This document shows positions 8,229 to 17,125 of a stretch of 64,000 bases of DNA, one piece after another. Numbering within the stretch: the first letter of the stretch is position 1; every line of letters begins with the position of its first letter. The position numbers and the translations under genes are program-made. This DNA comes from Aureimonas sp. Leaf427 (GTDB lineage: Bacteria > Pseudomonadota > Alphaproteobacteria > Rhizobiales > Rhizobiaceae). The stretch is taken from assembly GCF_001425485.1 (NCBI RefSeq), contig NZ_LMQW01000001.1, positions 568,150 to 632,149 of the forward strand. Reading direction: 5' to 3'. A model generated the notes under the pieces. That model was given only the letters and a program-made list of their open reading frames with translations, did no database searches and was not told where the DNA came from.

Positions 8229-9095
8229 CTACCGTCCGAGGTAGACCTCGACGACGCGGGGGTCGGCGCTGACGGCGTCGAGGGTGCCTTCGGCGAGGAC
8301 CGAGCCTTCGTGGAGGCAGGTGACCTTGACGTCGAGGGCCCGGACGAAGTGCATGTCGTGTTCGACGACGACGACGGAGCGGGTTCGGGCGATGTCCTTG
8401 AGGAGGCGCGCGGTTTCCTCGGTTTCGGCGTCGGTCATGCCGGCGACGGGTTCGTCGACCAGCAAGAGCTCGGGGTCCTGGGCGAGGAGCATGCCGATTT
8501 CGAGCCACTGCTTCTGGCCGTGGGAGAGGTCGGCGGCGAGGCGGTCGCGATGCTGGCCGAGGCGGGTGAGGCCGAAGATCTCGTCGATCTTGTCGGCCTC
8601 GCCTCTGGTGTTCCGATGAAGGAGCGCGGAGAAGACGCCGCGCGAGCCGGCCATGGCGAGGCGCAGGTTGTCCTCCACGGTGTGGCTGTCGAAGACGGTC
8701 GGCTTCTGGAACTTGCGACCGATGCCCATGGAGGCGATCGCGGCCTCGTCGTGGCGGGTGAGATCGACGTCGCCGCGGAAGTAGACCTCGCCGGTGTCGG
8801 GGCGGGTCTTGCCGGTGATGATGTCCATCATCGTCGTCTTGCCGGCCCCGTTCGGCCCGATGATCGCGCGCATCTCGCCCTTCTGGATGACGAGGGAGAG
8901 GCCGTTGATCGCCTTGAACCCGTCGAAGGCCTTGGTGACGCCGTCGAGATAGAGGAGGGTTTCGCGGCGGGCGCTGCCTTCGGCCTCGATGCGGGCGCGT
9001 TCGAGGGCGCGCTGGGTGGCGTAGGGATGCGGCGAGACGAAGGGCTCGGCGCGTTCGGGAACGTAGGCGGCGGTGAGTTCGGCCATGTCGGTCAC
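8229..9095 (-). CDS. urtD: urea ABC transporter ATP-binding protein UrtD
   Basis: A 288-residue LivG-type ATPase. After an N-terminal extension of about 45 residues come Walker A (GPNGAGKTT), the UrtD-type signature LSHGQKQWLEIGMLL, Walker B (LLLVDEPVAGMTDAE) and VVVEHDMHFV. LSHGQKQWLE distinguishes UrtD from branched-chain amino acid transporters. The gene overlaps urtC by 4 bp, indicating translational coupling. Confidence 0.96.
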   Translation of the reverse strand: MTDMAELTAAYVPERAEPFVSPHPYATQRALERARIEAEGSARRETLLYLDGVTKAFDGFKAINGLSLVIQKGEMRAIIGPNGAGKTTMMDIITGKTRPDTGEVYFRGDVDLTRHDEAAIASMGIGRKFQKPTVFDSHTVEDNLRLAMAGSRGVFSALLHRNTRGEADKIDEIFGLTRLGQHRDRLAADLSHGQKQWLEIGMLLAQDPELLLVDEPVAGMTDAETEETARLLKDIARTRSVVVVEHDMHFVRALDVKVTCLHEGSVLAEGTLDAVSADPRVVEVYLGR

Positions 9096-10264
9096 TCCGC
9101 GGCGCTGGGGGCGGCATCGCCCGGCATGGTGGAGGCCGGCGAGGTGCCGATCCCGCGCTCGGCCTGCCGGGCTTTCAGGCGCTCGCGGCCGGAGGTCCAG
9201 CCGTGATCGATCGTGCCGACGATGCCGCGCGGCAGGAAGATCGTGACGAAGACGAAGAGCCCGCCGAGGACGAAGAGCCAGTAGTCGGGCGCGGCGGCGG
9301 TGAAGACGCTCTTGCCGGTGTTGACCAGCAGCGCGCCGAGGATGGGGCCGAGGATCGTGCCGCGCCCGCCCACCGCCGTCCAGACGACGACCTCGATCGA
9401 GTTCACCGGCGCGAACTCGCCGGGATTGATGATGCCGACCTGCGGCACGTAGAGCGCGCCGGCGATGCCCGCCATGACGGCCGAAAGCGTGAAGGCGAAG
9501 AGCTTCACATGGTCGGCGCGCCAGCCGAGAAAGCGCGTGCGGCTTTCCGCGTCGCGCACCGCGATCATCAGCTTGCCGAGCTTGGAGCGCGTGACGACGC
9601 CGGTGACGACGACGCCGAGCGCCAGAGCGAGGCAGGAGGCGACGAAGAGGCCGAGGCGGGTCGAAGGCGCCTGCAGGGAATAGCCGAGCAGTTCCTTGAA
9701 GTCGGTGAGGCCGTTATTGCCGCCGAAGCCCATGTCGTTCTGGAAGAAGGCGAGGAGCAGCGCGTAGGTCAGCGCCTGCGTGATGATCGACAGATAGACG
9801 CCGGTGACGCGGGAGCGGAAGGCGAAGTAGCCGAAGACGAAGGCGAGGAGGCCGGGCACGAGGACGACCATCAGCGCCGCGAACCAGAACTGGTCGAAGC
9901 CCTGCCAGAACCAGGGCAGTTCCTTCCAGTTGAGGAAGACCATGAAGTCGGGCAGCTCGGCATTGCCGTACTGACCCCGGCTGCCGATCTGGCGCATGAG
10001 ATACATGCCCATCGCATAGCCGCCGAGCGCGAAGAAGGCGCCGTGGCCGAGCGAGAGGATGCCGACATAGCCCCAGACGAGATCGAGCGCGAGCGCCAGG
10101 AGCGCGTAAGTGAGATACTTGCCGATCAGCGGCACGGCATAGGGCGGGATGTGGAAGAGGCTGGTCTCGGGCAGGCCGGCGGCCAGCGGCACGAGGATGG
10201 CGGCAGCGAGCAGCGCGGCCACGACGAACCAGACGCGGGGCCCGAGAAACTTGGCGAAGAGCAC
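9092..10264 (-). CDS. urtC: urea ABC transporter permease UrtC
   Basis: A 390-residue LivM-type inner-membrane permease with about ten hydrophobic segments. The segments GYVGILSLGHGAFFALGGYAMGMYLMR and AVGGRGTILGPILGALLVN are characteristic. It forms the membrane channel for urea with UrtB. The C-terminal 30 residues are a polar tail. It is preceded by urtB (57 bp gap) and overlaps urtD by 4 bp. Confidence 0.95.
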   Translation of the reverse strand: MLFAKFLGPRVWFVVAALLAAAILVPLAAGLPETSLFHIPPYAVPLIGKYLTYALLALALDLVWGYVGILSLGHGAFFALGGYAMGMYLMRQIGSRGQYGNAELPDFMVFLNWKELPWFWQGFDQFWFAALMVVLVPGLLAFVFGYFAFRSRVTGVYLSIITQALTYALLLAFFQNDMGFGGNNGLTDFKELLGYSLQAPSTRLGLFVASCLALALGVVVTGVVTRSKLGKLMIAVRDAESRTRFLGWRADHVKLFAFTLSAVMAGIAGALYVPQVGIINPGEFAPVNSIEVVVWTAVGGRGTILGPILGALLVNTGKSVFTAAAPDYWLFVLGGLFVFVTIFLPRGIVGTIDHGWTSGRERLKARQAERGIGTSPASTMPGDAAPSAAE

Positions 10265-10320
10265 CTATCGGCTCCTTGTCCTGGAGGAACGGCGGGCGAA
10301 GCGGTCGAGGGAGAGGCCGG

Positions 10321-11943
10321 TCATGCGTCCACGAACCTCCCCTTCTGGGCGAAGAGACCGCGCGGGCGCTTCTGGATGAAGAGGATGATGAGGACGAGCA
10401 CCACGATCTTGCCGACGACGGCGCCGGCATAGGGTTCGAGGAACTTGTTGAGGATGCCGAGCGACATGGCGCCGACGAGCGTGCCCCAGAGGTTTCCGAC
10501 GCCGCCGAAGACCACGACCATGAAACTGTCGATGATGTAGCCCTGCCCGAGATCGGGCGAGACGTTGTCGATCTGGCTGAGCGCGACGCCGGCGATGCCC
10601 GCGATGCCGGACCCGAGCGCGAAGGTCATGGCGTCGACGAAGGGAGTGCGGATGCCCATGGCGGAGGCCATCTTCCGGTTCTGCGTGACGGCGCGCATCT
10701 TGAGGCCGGCCGAGGTGCGGTTCAGCGCGAAGAGAAGAGCTGCGAAGACGGCGAGCGCGAAGAGGATGATCCACATCCGGTTCCAGGTGACGGCCATCAG
10801 CCCGACCTGGAAGGAGCCCGACATCCAGGACGGGTTGCCGACCTCCTGGTTCGTCGCGCCGAAGTAGAGGCGCACGGCCTGCTGCAGGATCAGCGAGACG
10901 CCGTAGGTCGCGAGCAGCGTCTCCAGCGGGCGCCCGTAGAGGAAGCGGATGAGGCAGCGCTCCATCAGGAGCCCGACGCTTCCGGCGACGAGGAAGGCGA
11001 GCGGCAGCGCGATGGCGAGCGAGTAGTCGAAGAGGAAGGGCGCATGGCTGCGGATCGCCTCCTGCACGACGAAGGTCGTGTAGGCGCCGAGCATGATCAT
11101 CTCGCCATGGGCCATGTTGATGACGCCCATCACGCCGAAGGTGATGGCAAGACCGATGGCGGCCAGCAGCAGGACCGAGCCGAGCGAGATGCCGTACCAG
11201 ATGTTCTGCGCCTGGCTCCAGGCCGCGATCCGGCCCTCGATCGCCTCGGCGGCGCGGGTCGCGGTCGCGGTCAGCGTCGCGTCGCCGCCGGCGCGGATGC
11301 CGGAGAGGACGGCGAGCGCCTGACGGTCGCCCCGGGCCGAGACGGTCTCGATGGCGGCGAGCTTCTCCTCGGTGGAGAGGTCGGATTTCAAGACGGCGGC
11401 CGCGCGCGCCTCGGCGAGCTTGGCCTTGATGTCGGGCACCGTCTCCTCGGCGAGCGCGGCGTCGAGGATGCCGACCTGCTCGGCGCTGGCGGAGGTGAAG
11501 AGGTTCAGCGCGGCGGAGCGGCGCACGCCCTCGTCCGGCGAGCGCAGCGTCAGGGAGCCCATGGCATCGGCGACGACGTTGCGGGTGGAGTTCTTGACCT
11601 TGACCTTTTCGAGGTCGCCCTTGGGAGCGGTGCCGGCCGGCTCGCCGGTCAGCGCGTCGAAGATCGAGAGCGGATCGCCGCCCCGGGCGATCACGACGGA
11701 ATTGTCGGCCTTGCGATAGTAGAGCTCGCCCGCGGCCAGCGCGTTCAGCGCGTTCGCGACCTGAAGGTCGCCGGTCGCGGCGAGCTTCTTCACGGTCGCC
11801 TCGGTCTCGGAAAAGCTCCGCTTGCCCGCGAACTCCGCGATGATGGCGGCGGCCCCGCTCTCCTGCGCCGCGGCCGGACGGCCGGGCAGCGAGAGGAGGA
11901 CGAGGGCGAGAAGGAGGAGGAGCCGCTTGACGGTCAAGGTCAT
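10321..11943 (-). CDS. urtB: urea ABC transporter permease UrtB
   Basis: A 540-residue protein with a signal peptide (MTLTVKRLLLLLALVLLSLPGRPAAAQ), a periplasmic alpha-helical repeat-like domain of about 200 residues, then a LivH-type permease with the GVMGVINMAHGEMIMLGAYTTF motif. The long extracytoplasmic N-terminal domain is normal for UrtB and separates it from LivH. The start at MTLTV is chosen from the signal peptide; the upstream frame has no support. Confidence 0.95.
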   Translation of the reverse strand: MTLTVKRLLLLLALVLLSLPGRPAAAQESGAAAIIAEFAGKRSFSETEATVKKLAATGDLQVANALNALAAGELYYRKADNSVVIARGGDPLSIFDALTGEPAGTAPKGDLEKVKVKNSTRNVVADAMGSLTLRSPDEGVRRSAALNLFTSASAEQVGILDAALAEETVPDIKAKLAEARAAAVLKSDLSTEEKLAAIETVSARGDRQALAVLSGIRAGGDATLTATATRAAEAIEGRIAAWSQAQNIWYGISLGSVLLLAAIGLAITFGVMGVINMAHGEMIMLGAYTTFVVQEAIRSHAPFLFDYSLAIALPLAFLVAGSVGLLMERCLIRFLYGRPLETLLATYGVSLILQQAVRLYFGATNQEVGNPSWMSGSFQVGLMAVTWNRMWIILFALAVFAALLFALNRTSAGLKMRAVTQNRKMASAMGIRTPFVDAMTFALGSGIAGIAGVALSQIDNVSPDLGQGYIIDSFMVVVFGGVGNLWGTLVGAMSLGILNKFLEPYAGAVVGKIVVLVLIILFIQKRPRGLFAQKGRFVDA

Positions 11944-12144
11944 GGAAAAGCGCCGATCCGCGAGGGAGTGCCGCCCGAGGGAGGCATCTTTGGAAAAACG
12001 GGGCGACGCCGAAGAAAGCGCCGCCCCGAAGGGACGATCCGGAGGTTTGGGAGCCCGGACGGATCGCCTGGGAGAAGGGGTGGTTCGGCCGTTGAAGAGA
12101 CCGGGATTTGGAAGTCGGCGCCTTACGGCGCCCGCAAGCTTCAT

Positions 12145-12166
12145 CCCGCCGCCGCTCGGCGGCGGG
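12145..12166. terminator. GC-rich hairpin between urtA and urtB
   Basis: A near-perfect 10-bp CCCGCCGCCG/CGGCGGCGGG palindrome lies just after the urtA stop and 200 bp before urtB. There is no T-run on either strand, so it is more likely an mRNA-stabilising or attenuating stem that keeps UrtA in excess over the permeases than a full terminator. Confidence 0.45.
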
Positions 12167-12180
12167 ACCGATGAGCCGGC

Positions 12181-13500
12181 TTACTTCGCCGCGACCGCGC
12201 CCGCGCCGCCGCACTTGCCGGTGGCGGTGTTGAAGTTGCCGCAGGACATCGGAGCGCGCCAGTCGGAGATGAGGGGCTTGGATTCCGGCAGGTAGTCGGA
12301 CCACTCGTCGCCGAGCACGAGGCCGGGCGTCTCGTAGACGACCTCGAACTGGCCGTCTTCCTGGATCTCGCCGATGAGAACGGGCTTGGTGATGTGGTGG
12401 TTGGCGCCCATGGAGGAGAGGCCGCCCGTGAGGTTCGGCACGGAGACGCCGACCATCGCGTCGATGACCTTGTCGCTATCGGTCGTGCCGGCGGCCTCGA
12501 CGGCCTTCACCCACATCTGGAAGCCGATGTAATGGGCCTCCATCGGGTCGTTGGTCACGCGCTTGTCGTTCTTGGTGAAGGCCTTCCACTTGGCGATGAA
12601 CTCGGCATTGGCCGGGTTGTCGACGGACTGGAAGTAGTTCCAGGCGGCGAGGTGGCCGACGAGCGGCTTGGTGTCGATGCCGGCGAGTTCCTCTTCGCCC
12701 ACCGAGAAGGCCATGACCGGAATGTCCTCGGCCGTGATGCCCTGGTTGGCGAGTTCCTTGTAGAAGGGCACGTTCGCATCGCCGTTGACGGTCGAGACGA
12801 CGCCGGTCTTCTTGCCCGAGGAGCCGAACTCCTTGATGGCCGCGACCTCGGTCTGCCAGTCGGAGAAGCCGAAGGGCGTGTAGTTGACCTTGATGTCCTC
12901 GGCGGCGACGCCCTTGGACTTCAGGTAGGCTTCGAGGATCTTGTTGGTCGTGCGGGGATAGACGTAGTCGGTGCCTTCCAGCACCCAACGCTCGACGCCT
13001 TCCTCCATCATGTAGTCGACGGCCGGGATCGCCTGCTGGTTCGGGGCGGCGCCGGTGTAGAAGATGTTGCGCGAGGATTCCTCGCCCTCGTACTGCACGG
13101 GATAGAACACGACGGTGTTCAGTTCCTCGGCAACCGGCAGGATGGATTTGCGCGAGACCGAGGTCCAGCAGCAGAACACGGCCGCGACCTTCTGCGCGGA
13201 GACCAGATCACGCATCTTCTCGGCGAAGAGCGGCCAGTCGGAAGCGGGATCGACGACGACGGCTTCGAGCGGCCGGCCGAGGAGACCGCCCTTGGCGTTC
13301 TGCTCGTCGATCATCATGAGCATCGCGTCCTTCAGCGTCGTCTCCGAGATCGCCATCGTGCCCGACAGCGAATGGAGGACGCCGACCTTGATCGGCTCGC
13401 CCGAGGGCTTGGTCTGCGCCATCGTGCCCGTGACGGAAGCCGAGATCATCGCGCCGGCGGCGAGACCCTTCAGCCAGTGCTTGCCCGAGAAGAAACCCAT
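12181..13500 (-). CDS. urtA: urea ABC transporter substrate-binding protein UrtA
   Basis: A 439-residue periplasmic binding protein. It has a signal peptide (MGFFSGKHWLKGLAAGAMISASVTGTMAQ), then IKVGVLHSLSGTMAISETTLKDA and the UrtA hallmarks AAVFCCWTSVSRKSILPV and FYPVQYEGEE. It captures urea for UrtBCDE. It is the first gene of the operon and diverges from the hybrid kinase gene across a 235-bp intergenic region, suggesting that the kinase pair controls it. Confidence 0.96.
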   Translation of the reverse strand: MGFFSGKHWLKGLAAGAMISASVTGTMAQTKPSGEPIKVGVLHSLSGTMAISETTLKDAMLMMIDEQNAKGGLLGRPLEAVVVDPASDWPLFAEKMRDLVSAQKVAAVFCCWTSVSRKSILPVAEELNTVVFYPVQYEGEESSRNIFYTGAAPNQQAIPAVDYMMEEGVERWVLEGTDYVYPRTTNKILEAYLKSKGVAAEDIKVNYTPFGFSDWQTEVAAIKEFGSSGKKTGVVSTVNGDANVPFYKELANQGITAEDIPVMAFSVGEEELAGIDTKPLVGHLAAWNYFQSVDNPANAEFIAKWKAFTKNDKRVTNDPMEAHYIGFQMWVKAVEAAGTTDSDKVIDAMVGVSVPNLTGGLSSMGANHHITKPVLIGEIQEDGQFEVVYETPGLVLGDEWSDYLPESKPLISDWRAPMSCGNFNTATGKCGGAGAVAAK

Positions 13501-13588
13501 ATGTCGAAACCCCCTGCCGTGATCCGGTTGGCGGCGCCATGCTGCACCGCCGTAGCCGGACCTTCGGCCAGAGGGTTGACGAGTGGTA

Positions 13589-13604
13589 TACGTCGATTGA
13601 CGTA
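13589..13604. promoter_or_regulatory. dyad TACGTC-N4-GACGTA in the urtA/kinase divergent promoter region
   Basis: A perfect 6-bp inverted repeat with a 4-bp spacer in the 235-bp gap between the divergent starts of urtA (13500) and the kinase (13736). NarL/LuxR-type regulators often bind TAC...GTA dyads, so it is a candidate site for the regulator at 17112. Inference from position and symmetry only. Confidence 0.35.
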
Positions 13605-13735
13605 GCTGACCCGAAGCTTGCCGGAAAAGCTCCGGCGAGCGGCGCGTGCCCCGGCCCTTCCTCGCGCACCGGGACGGTCGCGCCGCACGGAATGATTCTT
13701 GCTTCTTTCCGGGAAGGATAGGCAAGAAAGGTCCC

Positions 13736-16700
13736 ATGGCAGGACGGCAGCGCATCCTTCCCGTTCGGCGGGACTACAATCGCTGGGTCGCGAACCAGAC
13801 GCTGGAGGACTACGCCCTCCGCTTCACCGCCAAGAGCGCCCGCCGCTGGACCGCCCAGCGCGTCTCGCAGACCGCGATCGGCGCGATCTCCTTCCTGGCG
13901 CTGGAGGCGGTGGGCGGCGCGATCACGCTGTCCTTCGGCTTCGTCAATGCCGCGTGCGCCATCGTCGTCGTCTCCGCGATCCTGCTCCTCACCGGCATTC
14001 CGATCAGCCGCTATGCCGCCAAATACGGCGTCGACATCGATCTCCTCACGCGCGGCGCGGGCTTCGGCTATATCGGCTCCACCGTCACCTCGCTGATCTA
14101 TGCGAGCTTCACCTTCATCCTCTTCGCGGTGGAGGCCTCGATCATGACGGCCGCGCTGGAGCTGGCCTTCGGCGTGCCGCTCTGGCTCGGCTACATCGTC
14201 TCCGCGCTCGCCGTGATCCCGCTCGTCACCCACGGCGTCTCCTGGATCAGCCGCTTCCAGCTCCTGACGCAGCCGCTCTGGATCGTCCTGAACGTCCTGC
14301 CGGTCGGCTTCATCCTCTGGAAGGACGCGGGCTCGCTCGCCGCCTGGACGGCCTTTCCCGGGCTGGAAGCCGCCGGTCTCGGCCTGCCCGACGGGTTCGA
14401 CCTCCTGAAGTTCGGCGCGGCCTCCGCCGTCATCCTCGCGCTCATGCCGCAGATCGGGGAGCAGGTGGACATCCTGCGCTTCCTGCCCGCGCGCAAGGGA
14501 AAGCCCGAAGCCTCCTGGCGCTTCGCCCTCTTCGCCGCCGGCCCCGGCTGGATCGTGCTCGGTGCGCCGAAACTCTTCTTCGGCTCCTTCCTGGCGGTGC
14601 TCGCGCTGCGCGCGGGCCTTTCGCCGGAACACGCGGTCGAGCCCGCCTATATGTACGACGTCGCCTTCTCCTACGTTCTGCCCTCGCCGGGCGCGGCGGC
14701 CGTGCTCACCGCCGCCTTCGTCGTGGTAAGCCAGCTGAAGATCAACGTGATGAACGCCTATGCGGGCTCGCTCGCCTGGTCGAACTTCTTCTCCCGCCTG
14801 ACGCACAGCCATCCCGGCCGCGTCGTCTGGCTGGTCTTCAACGTCGCGATCGCGCTTCTCCTGATGGAGCTCGGCATCTACGGCGCGCTGGAGGTGACGT
14901 TCGGCCTCTTCGCCAATGTGGCCGTCGCCTGGCTCGGCACGCTCGTCGCCGATCTCGCCATCAACAAGCCGCTCGGCCTCTCCCCGCCCGGCATCGAATT
15001 CAAGCGCGCTCATCTCTACGACGTGAACCCGGTCGGGCTCGGCTCGATGGGGCTCGCCGCCCTCGTCTCGCTCACCGCCTTTTCCGGCGCCTTCGGCGCG
15101 GCGGCGGCCGCGCTCTCGCCCTTCCTGGCGCTGGCCGTCGCGCTCCTCGCCGCGCCCGCCATCGCCTATGCCACCGGTGGCCGCTACTACCTCGCCCGCC
15201 GCCCCCGCGCCGAATGGGCGAACCGGATCGAGATCGACTGCTCCATCTGCGAGCACGCCTTCGAGCCGGAGGACATGGCCTATTGCCCCGCCTATGCCGG
15301 GCCCATCTGCTCGCTCTGCTGCTCGCTGGATGCGCGCTGCGGCGATCTCTGCAAGCCCCATGCGCGGCTGGAGGCGCAGGTCGCCGGCGCCGCACACGCC
15401 ATCCTGCCCGCGCGCGCCGCCCGGCGCATCGACAGCCGGCTCGGCCACTATCTCGGCAGCTTCGCGCTTCTCGCCGGCATCATCTCCATCGTCCTCGGCC
15501 TCATCTACTATCAGGCGATCACGGCCAGCCCGAACGACCGCGAGATCATCGCCAAGGCGCTCTGGGCGGCCTTCTTCATCCTCCTCATCGTCGCCGGCAT
15601 CGGCACCTGGTTCGTGACGCTCGCACGCGAGAGCCGGCGCGTGGCGCAGGAGGAATCGGCGCGCCAGACGGTGCTCCTCCTGAAGGAGATCGAGGCGCAC
15701 CGGCGCACGGACGCCGCGCTCCAGAAGGCCAAGGAGACCGCCGAAGCCGCCTCGCTGGCGAAAAGCCGCTACGTCGTCGGCATGAGCCACGAGCTGCGCA
15801 CGCCGCTGAACGCGGTCCTCGGCTATGCCCAGCTTCTGGAACGCGACGAGGCGATCCCTCTTGAGCGCCGGCGCGGCGTGAAGGTCATCCGCCGCTCGGC
15901 CGAGCATCTCTCCGGCCTGATCGACGGGCTTCTCGACATTTCGCGCATCGAGACCGGCCGGCTCCAGCTGCAGCGCGGCGAGGTTCGGCTCGCCGACTTC
16001 CTCAGCCAGATCGTCGACATGTTCCGTCTCCAGGCCGAGGCGCGGGGCCTTGCCTTCACCTATGTCCGGCCGGACGTCCTGCCCGAGACCGTGCGCACCG
16101 ACGAGAAGCGCCTGCGCCAGATCCTGATCAACCTCCTCTCCAACGCCGTGAAATACACCGAGACCGGCACGGTCGGGCTGGAGGTGAGCTATCGCAGCCA
16201 GATCGCGACGCTCGCCGTCACCGACACCGGACCCGGCATCGCGCCGGACGAGATCGGCCGCATCTTCGATCCGTTCGAGCGCGGCTCGGCGACGCTCGGC
16301 GCCACGTCCGGCCTCGGCCTCGGCCTCACCATCACGCGCCTTCTCGCCAATCTCATGGGCGGCGACGTCAACGTGCGCTCGGTGCCCGGCGAGGGCAGCC
16401 GCTTCGAGGTCCGCGTCATGCTCTCCTCCGTCGCCGGCCCCGCCAAGCCGCGCCCCGGCACGGCGCTGCCGCGCGGCTACGAGGGACGGCGGCGCACGAT
16501 CTTCGTCGTCGATGACGACGAGGTGCATCGCGAACTGATGCTGGAGGTCCTGCGCCCGCTCGGCTTCATCGTCCTCACCGCCGCAGACGGCCCTTCCGCG
16601 CTCGACCTCGTCTCCGGCCTTGCACCCGACCTCTTCCTCCTCGACATACAGATGCCCGGCATGAACGGCTGGACGCTGGCGCGCGCCTTGCGCGAAGCCG

Positions 16701-17125
16701 GGCAGGACGGGGCGATCCTGATGCTGTCGGCGACGCTCGGCGAACCGCCCGTCTCCGCCGTCGGCGAGCCACCGGCCCATCCCGCCGCGCAGGGCGCGCT
16801 GTCGAAGCCCGTGGACCTTCGCGAGCTCGTCACGCGGCTCGGCGATCTCCTGGCGCTCGACTGGACGCAGGAGCCGCAGGCCGCAGAGGAGGCCGAGCCC
16901 GCCGCCCTGTCCGGTCCCGTCGCGCCGCCCCCGCCGGCCGATCTCGCCGAGCTTCTGCGCCTCGGCCGCATCGGCTATGTCCGCGGCATCGAGGTGAAGC
17001 TCGCAGCCCTCGAGGCGGACGCGGCGCTGGCGCCCTTCGTGGAGGCCATGCGCGTCCACGTCCGGGGCTTCGATCTCAAGCGCTACGTGGCGGAGCTGGA
17101 GGCCATGGCGAATGTCCGATCCTGA
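13736..17125 (+). CDS. hybrid histidine kinase with an NCS1 (cytosine/purine permease-like) sensor domain
   Basis: A 1129-residue membrane protein. Residues 1 to about 490 form a multi-span domain like NCS1 cytosine/purine/allantoin permeases. Residues 502-540 are a Cys-rich linker (CSICEH...CSLCCSLDARCGDLC) that may bind zinc or an Fe-S centre. Further TM segments follow at about 565-630. A HisKA domain has phosphoacceptor H685 in MSHELRTPLNAV, the HATPase has NLLSNAVKY, DTGPGIAPDE and GLGLGLTITR, and a C-terminal REC domain has D970 in LLDIQMPGM and the conserved K in LSKPVD. The design parallels transporter-sensor kinases such as CbrA. Position beside urtA suggests sensing of urea or a related nitrogen compound. 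The start is set by an upstream AAGAAAGG. Its stop overlaps the next gene. Confidence 0.9.
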   Translation: MAGRQRILPVRRDYNRWVANQTLEDYALRFTAKSARRWTAQRVSQTAIGAISFLALEAVGGAITLSFGFVNAACAIVVVSAILLLTGIPISRYAAKYGVDIDLLTRGAGFGYIGSTVTSLIYASFTFILFAVEASIMTAALELAFGVPLWLGYIVSALAVIPLVTHGVSWISRFQLLTQPLWIVLNVLPVGFILWKDAGSLAAWTAFPGLEAAGLGLPDGFDLLKFGAASAVILALMPQIGEQVDILRFLPARKGKPEASWRFALFAAGPGWIVLGAPKLFFGSFLAVLALRAGLSPEHAVEPAYMYDVAFSYVLPSPGAAAVLTAAFVVVSQLKINVMNAYAGSLAWSNFFSRLTHSHPGRVVWLVFNVAIALLLMELGIYGALEVTFGLFANVAVAWLGTLVADLAINKPLGLSPPGIEFKRAHLYDVNPVGLGSMGLAALVSLTAFSGAFGAAAAALSPFLALAVALLAAPAIAYATGGRYYLARRPRAEWANRIEIDCSICEHAFEPEDMAYCPAYAGPICSLCCSLDARCGDLCKPHARLEAQVAGAAHAILPARAARRIDSRLGHYLGSFALLAGIISIVLGLIYYQAITASPNDREIIAKALWAAFFILLIVAGIGTWFVTLARESRRVAQEESARQTVLLLKEIEAHRRTDAALQKAKETAEAASLAKSRYVVGMSHELRTPLNAVLGYAQLLERDEAIPLERRRGVKVIRRSAEHLSGLIDGLLDISRIETGRLQLQRGEVRLADFLSQIVDMFRLQAEARGLAFTYVRPDVLPETVRTDEKRLRQILINLLSNAVKYTETGTVGLEVSYRSQIATLAVTDTGPGIAPDEIGRIFDPFERGSATLGATSGLGLGLTITRLLANLMGGDVNVRSVPGEGSRFEVRVMLSSVAGPAKPRPGTALPRGYEGRRRTIFVVDDDEVHRELMLEVLRPLGFIVLTAADGPSALDLVSGLAPDLFLLDIQMPGMNGWTLARALREAGQDGAILMLSATLGEPPVSAVGEPPAHPAAQGALSKPVDLRELVTRLGDLLALDWTQEPQAAEEAEPAALSGPVAPPPPADLAELLRLGRIGYVRGIEVKLAALEADAALAPFVEAMRVHVRGFDLKRYVAELEAMANVRS

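Noticed and set aside
10276..12174. A 632-residue plus-strand open frame opposite urtB
   Set aside because: Composition rich in Asp, Arg and Gly without motifs; urtB is well supported on the other strand.
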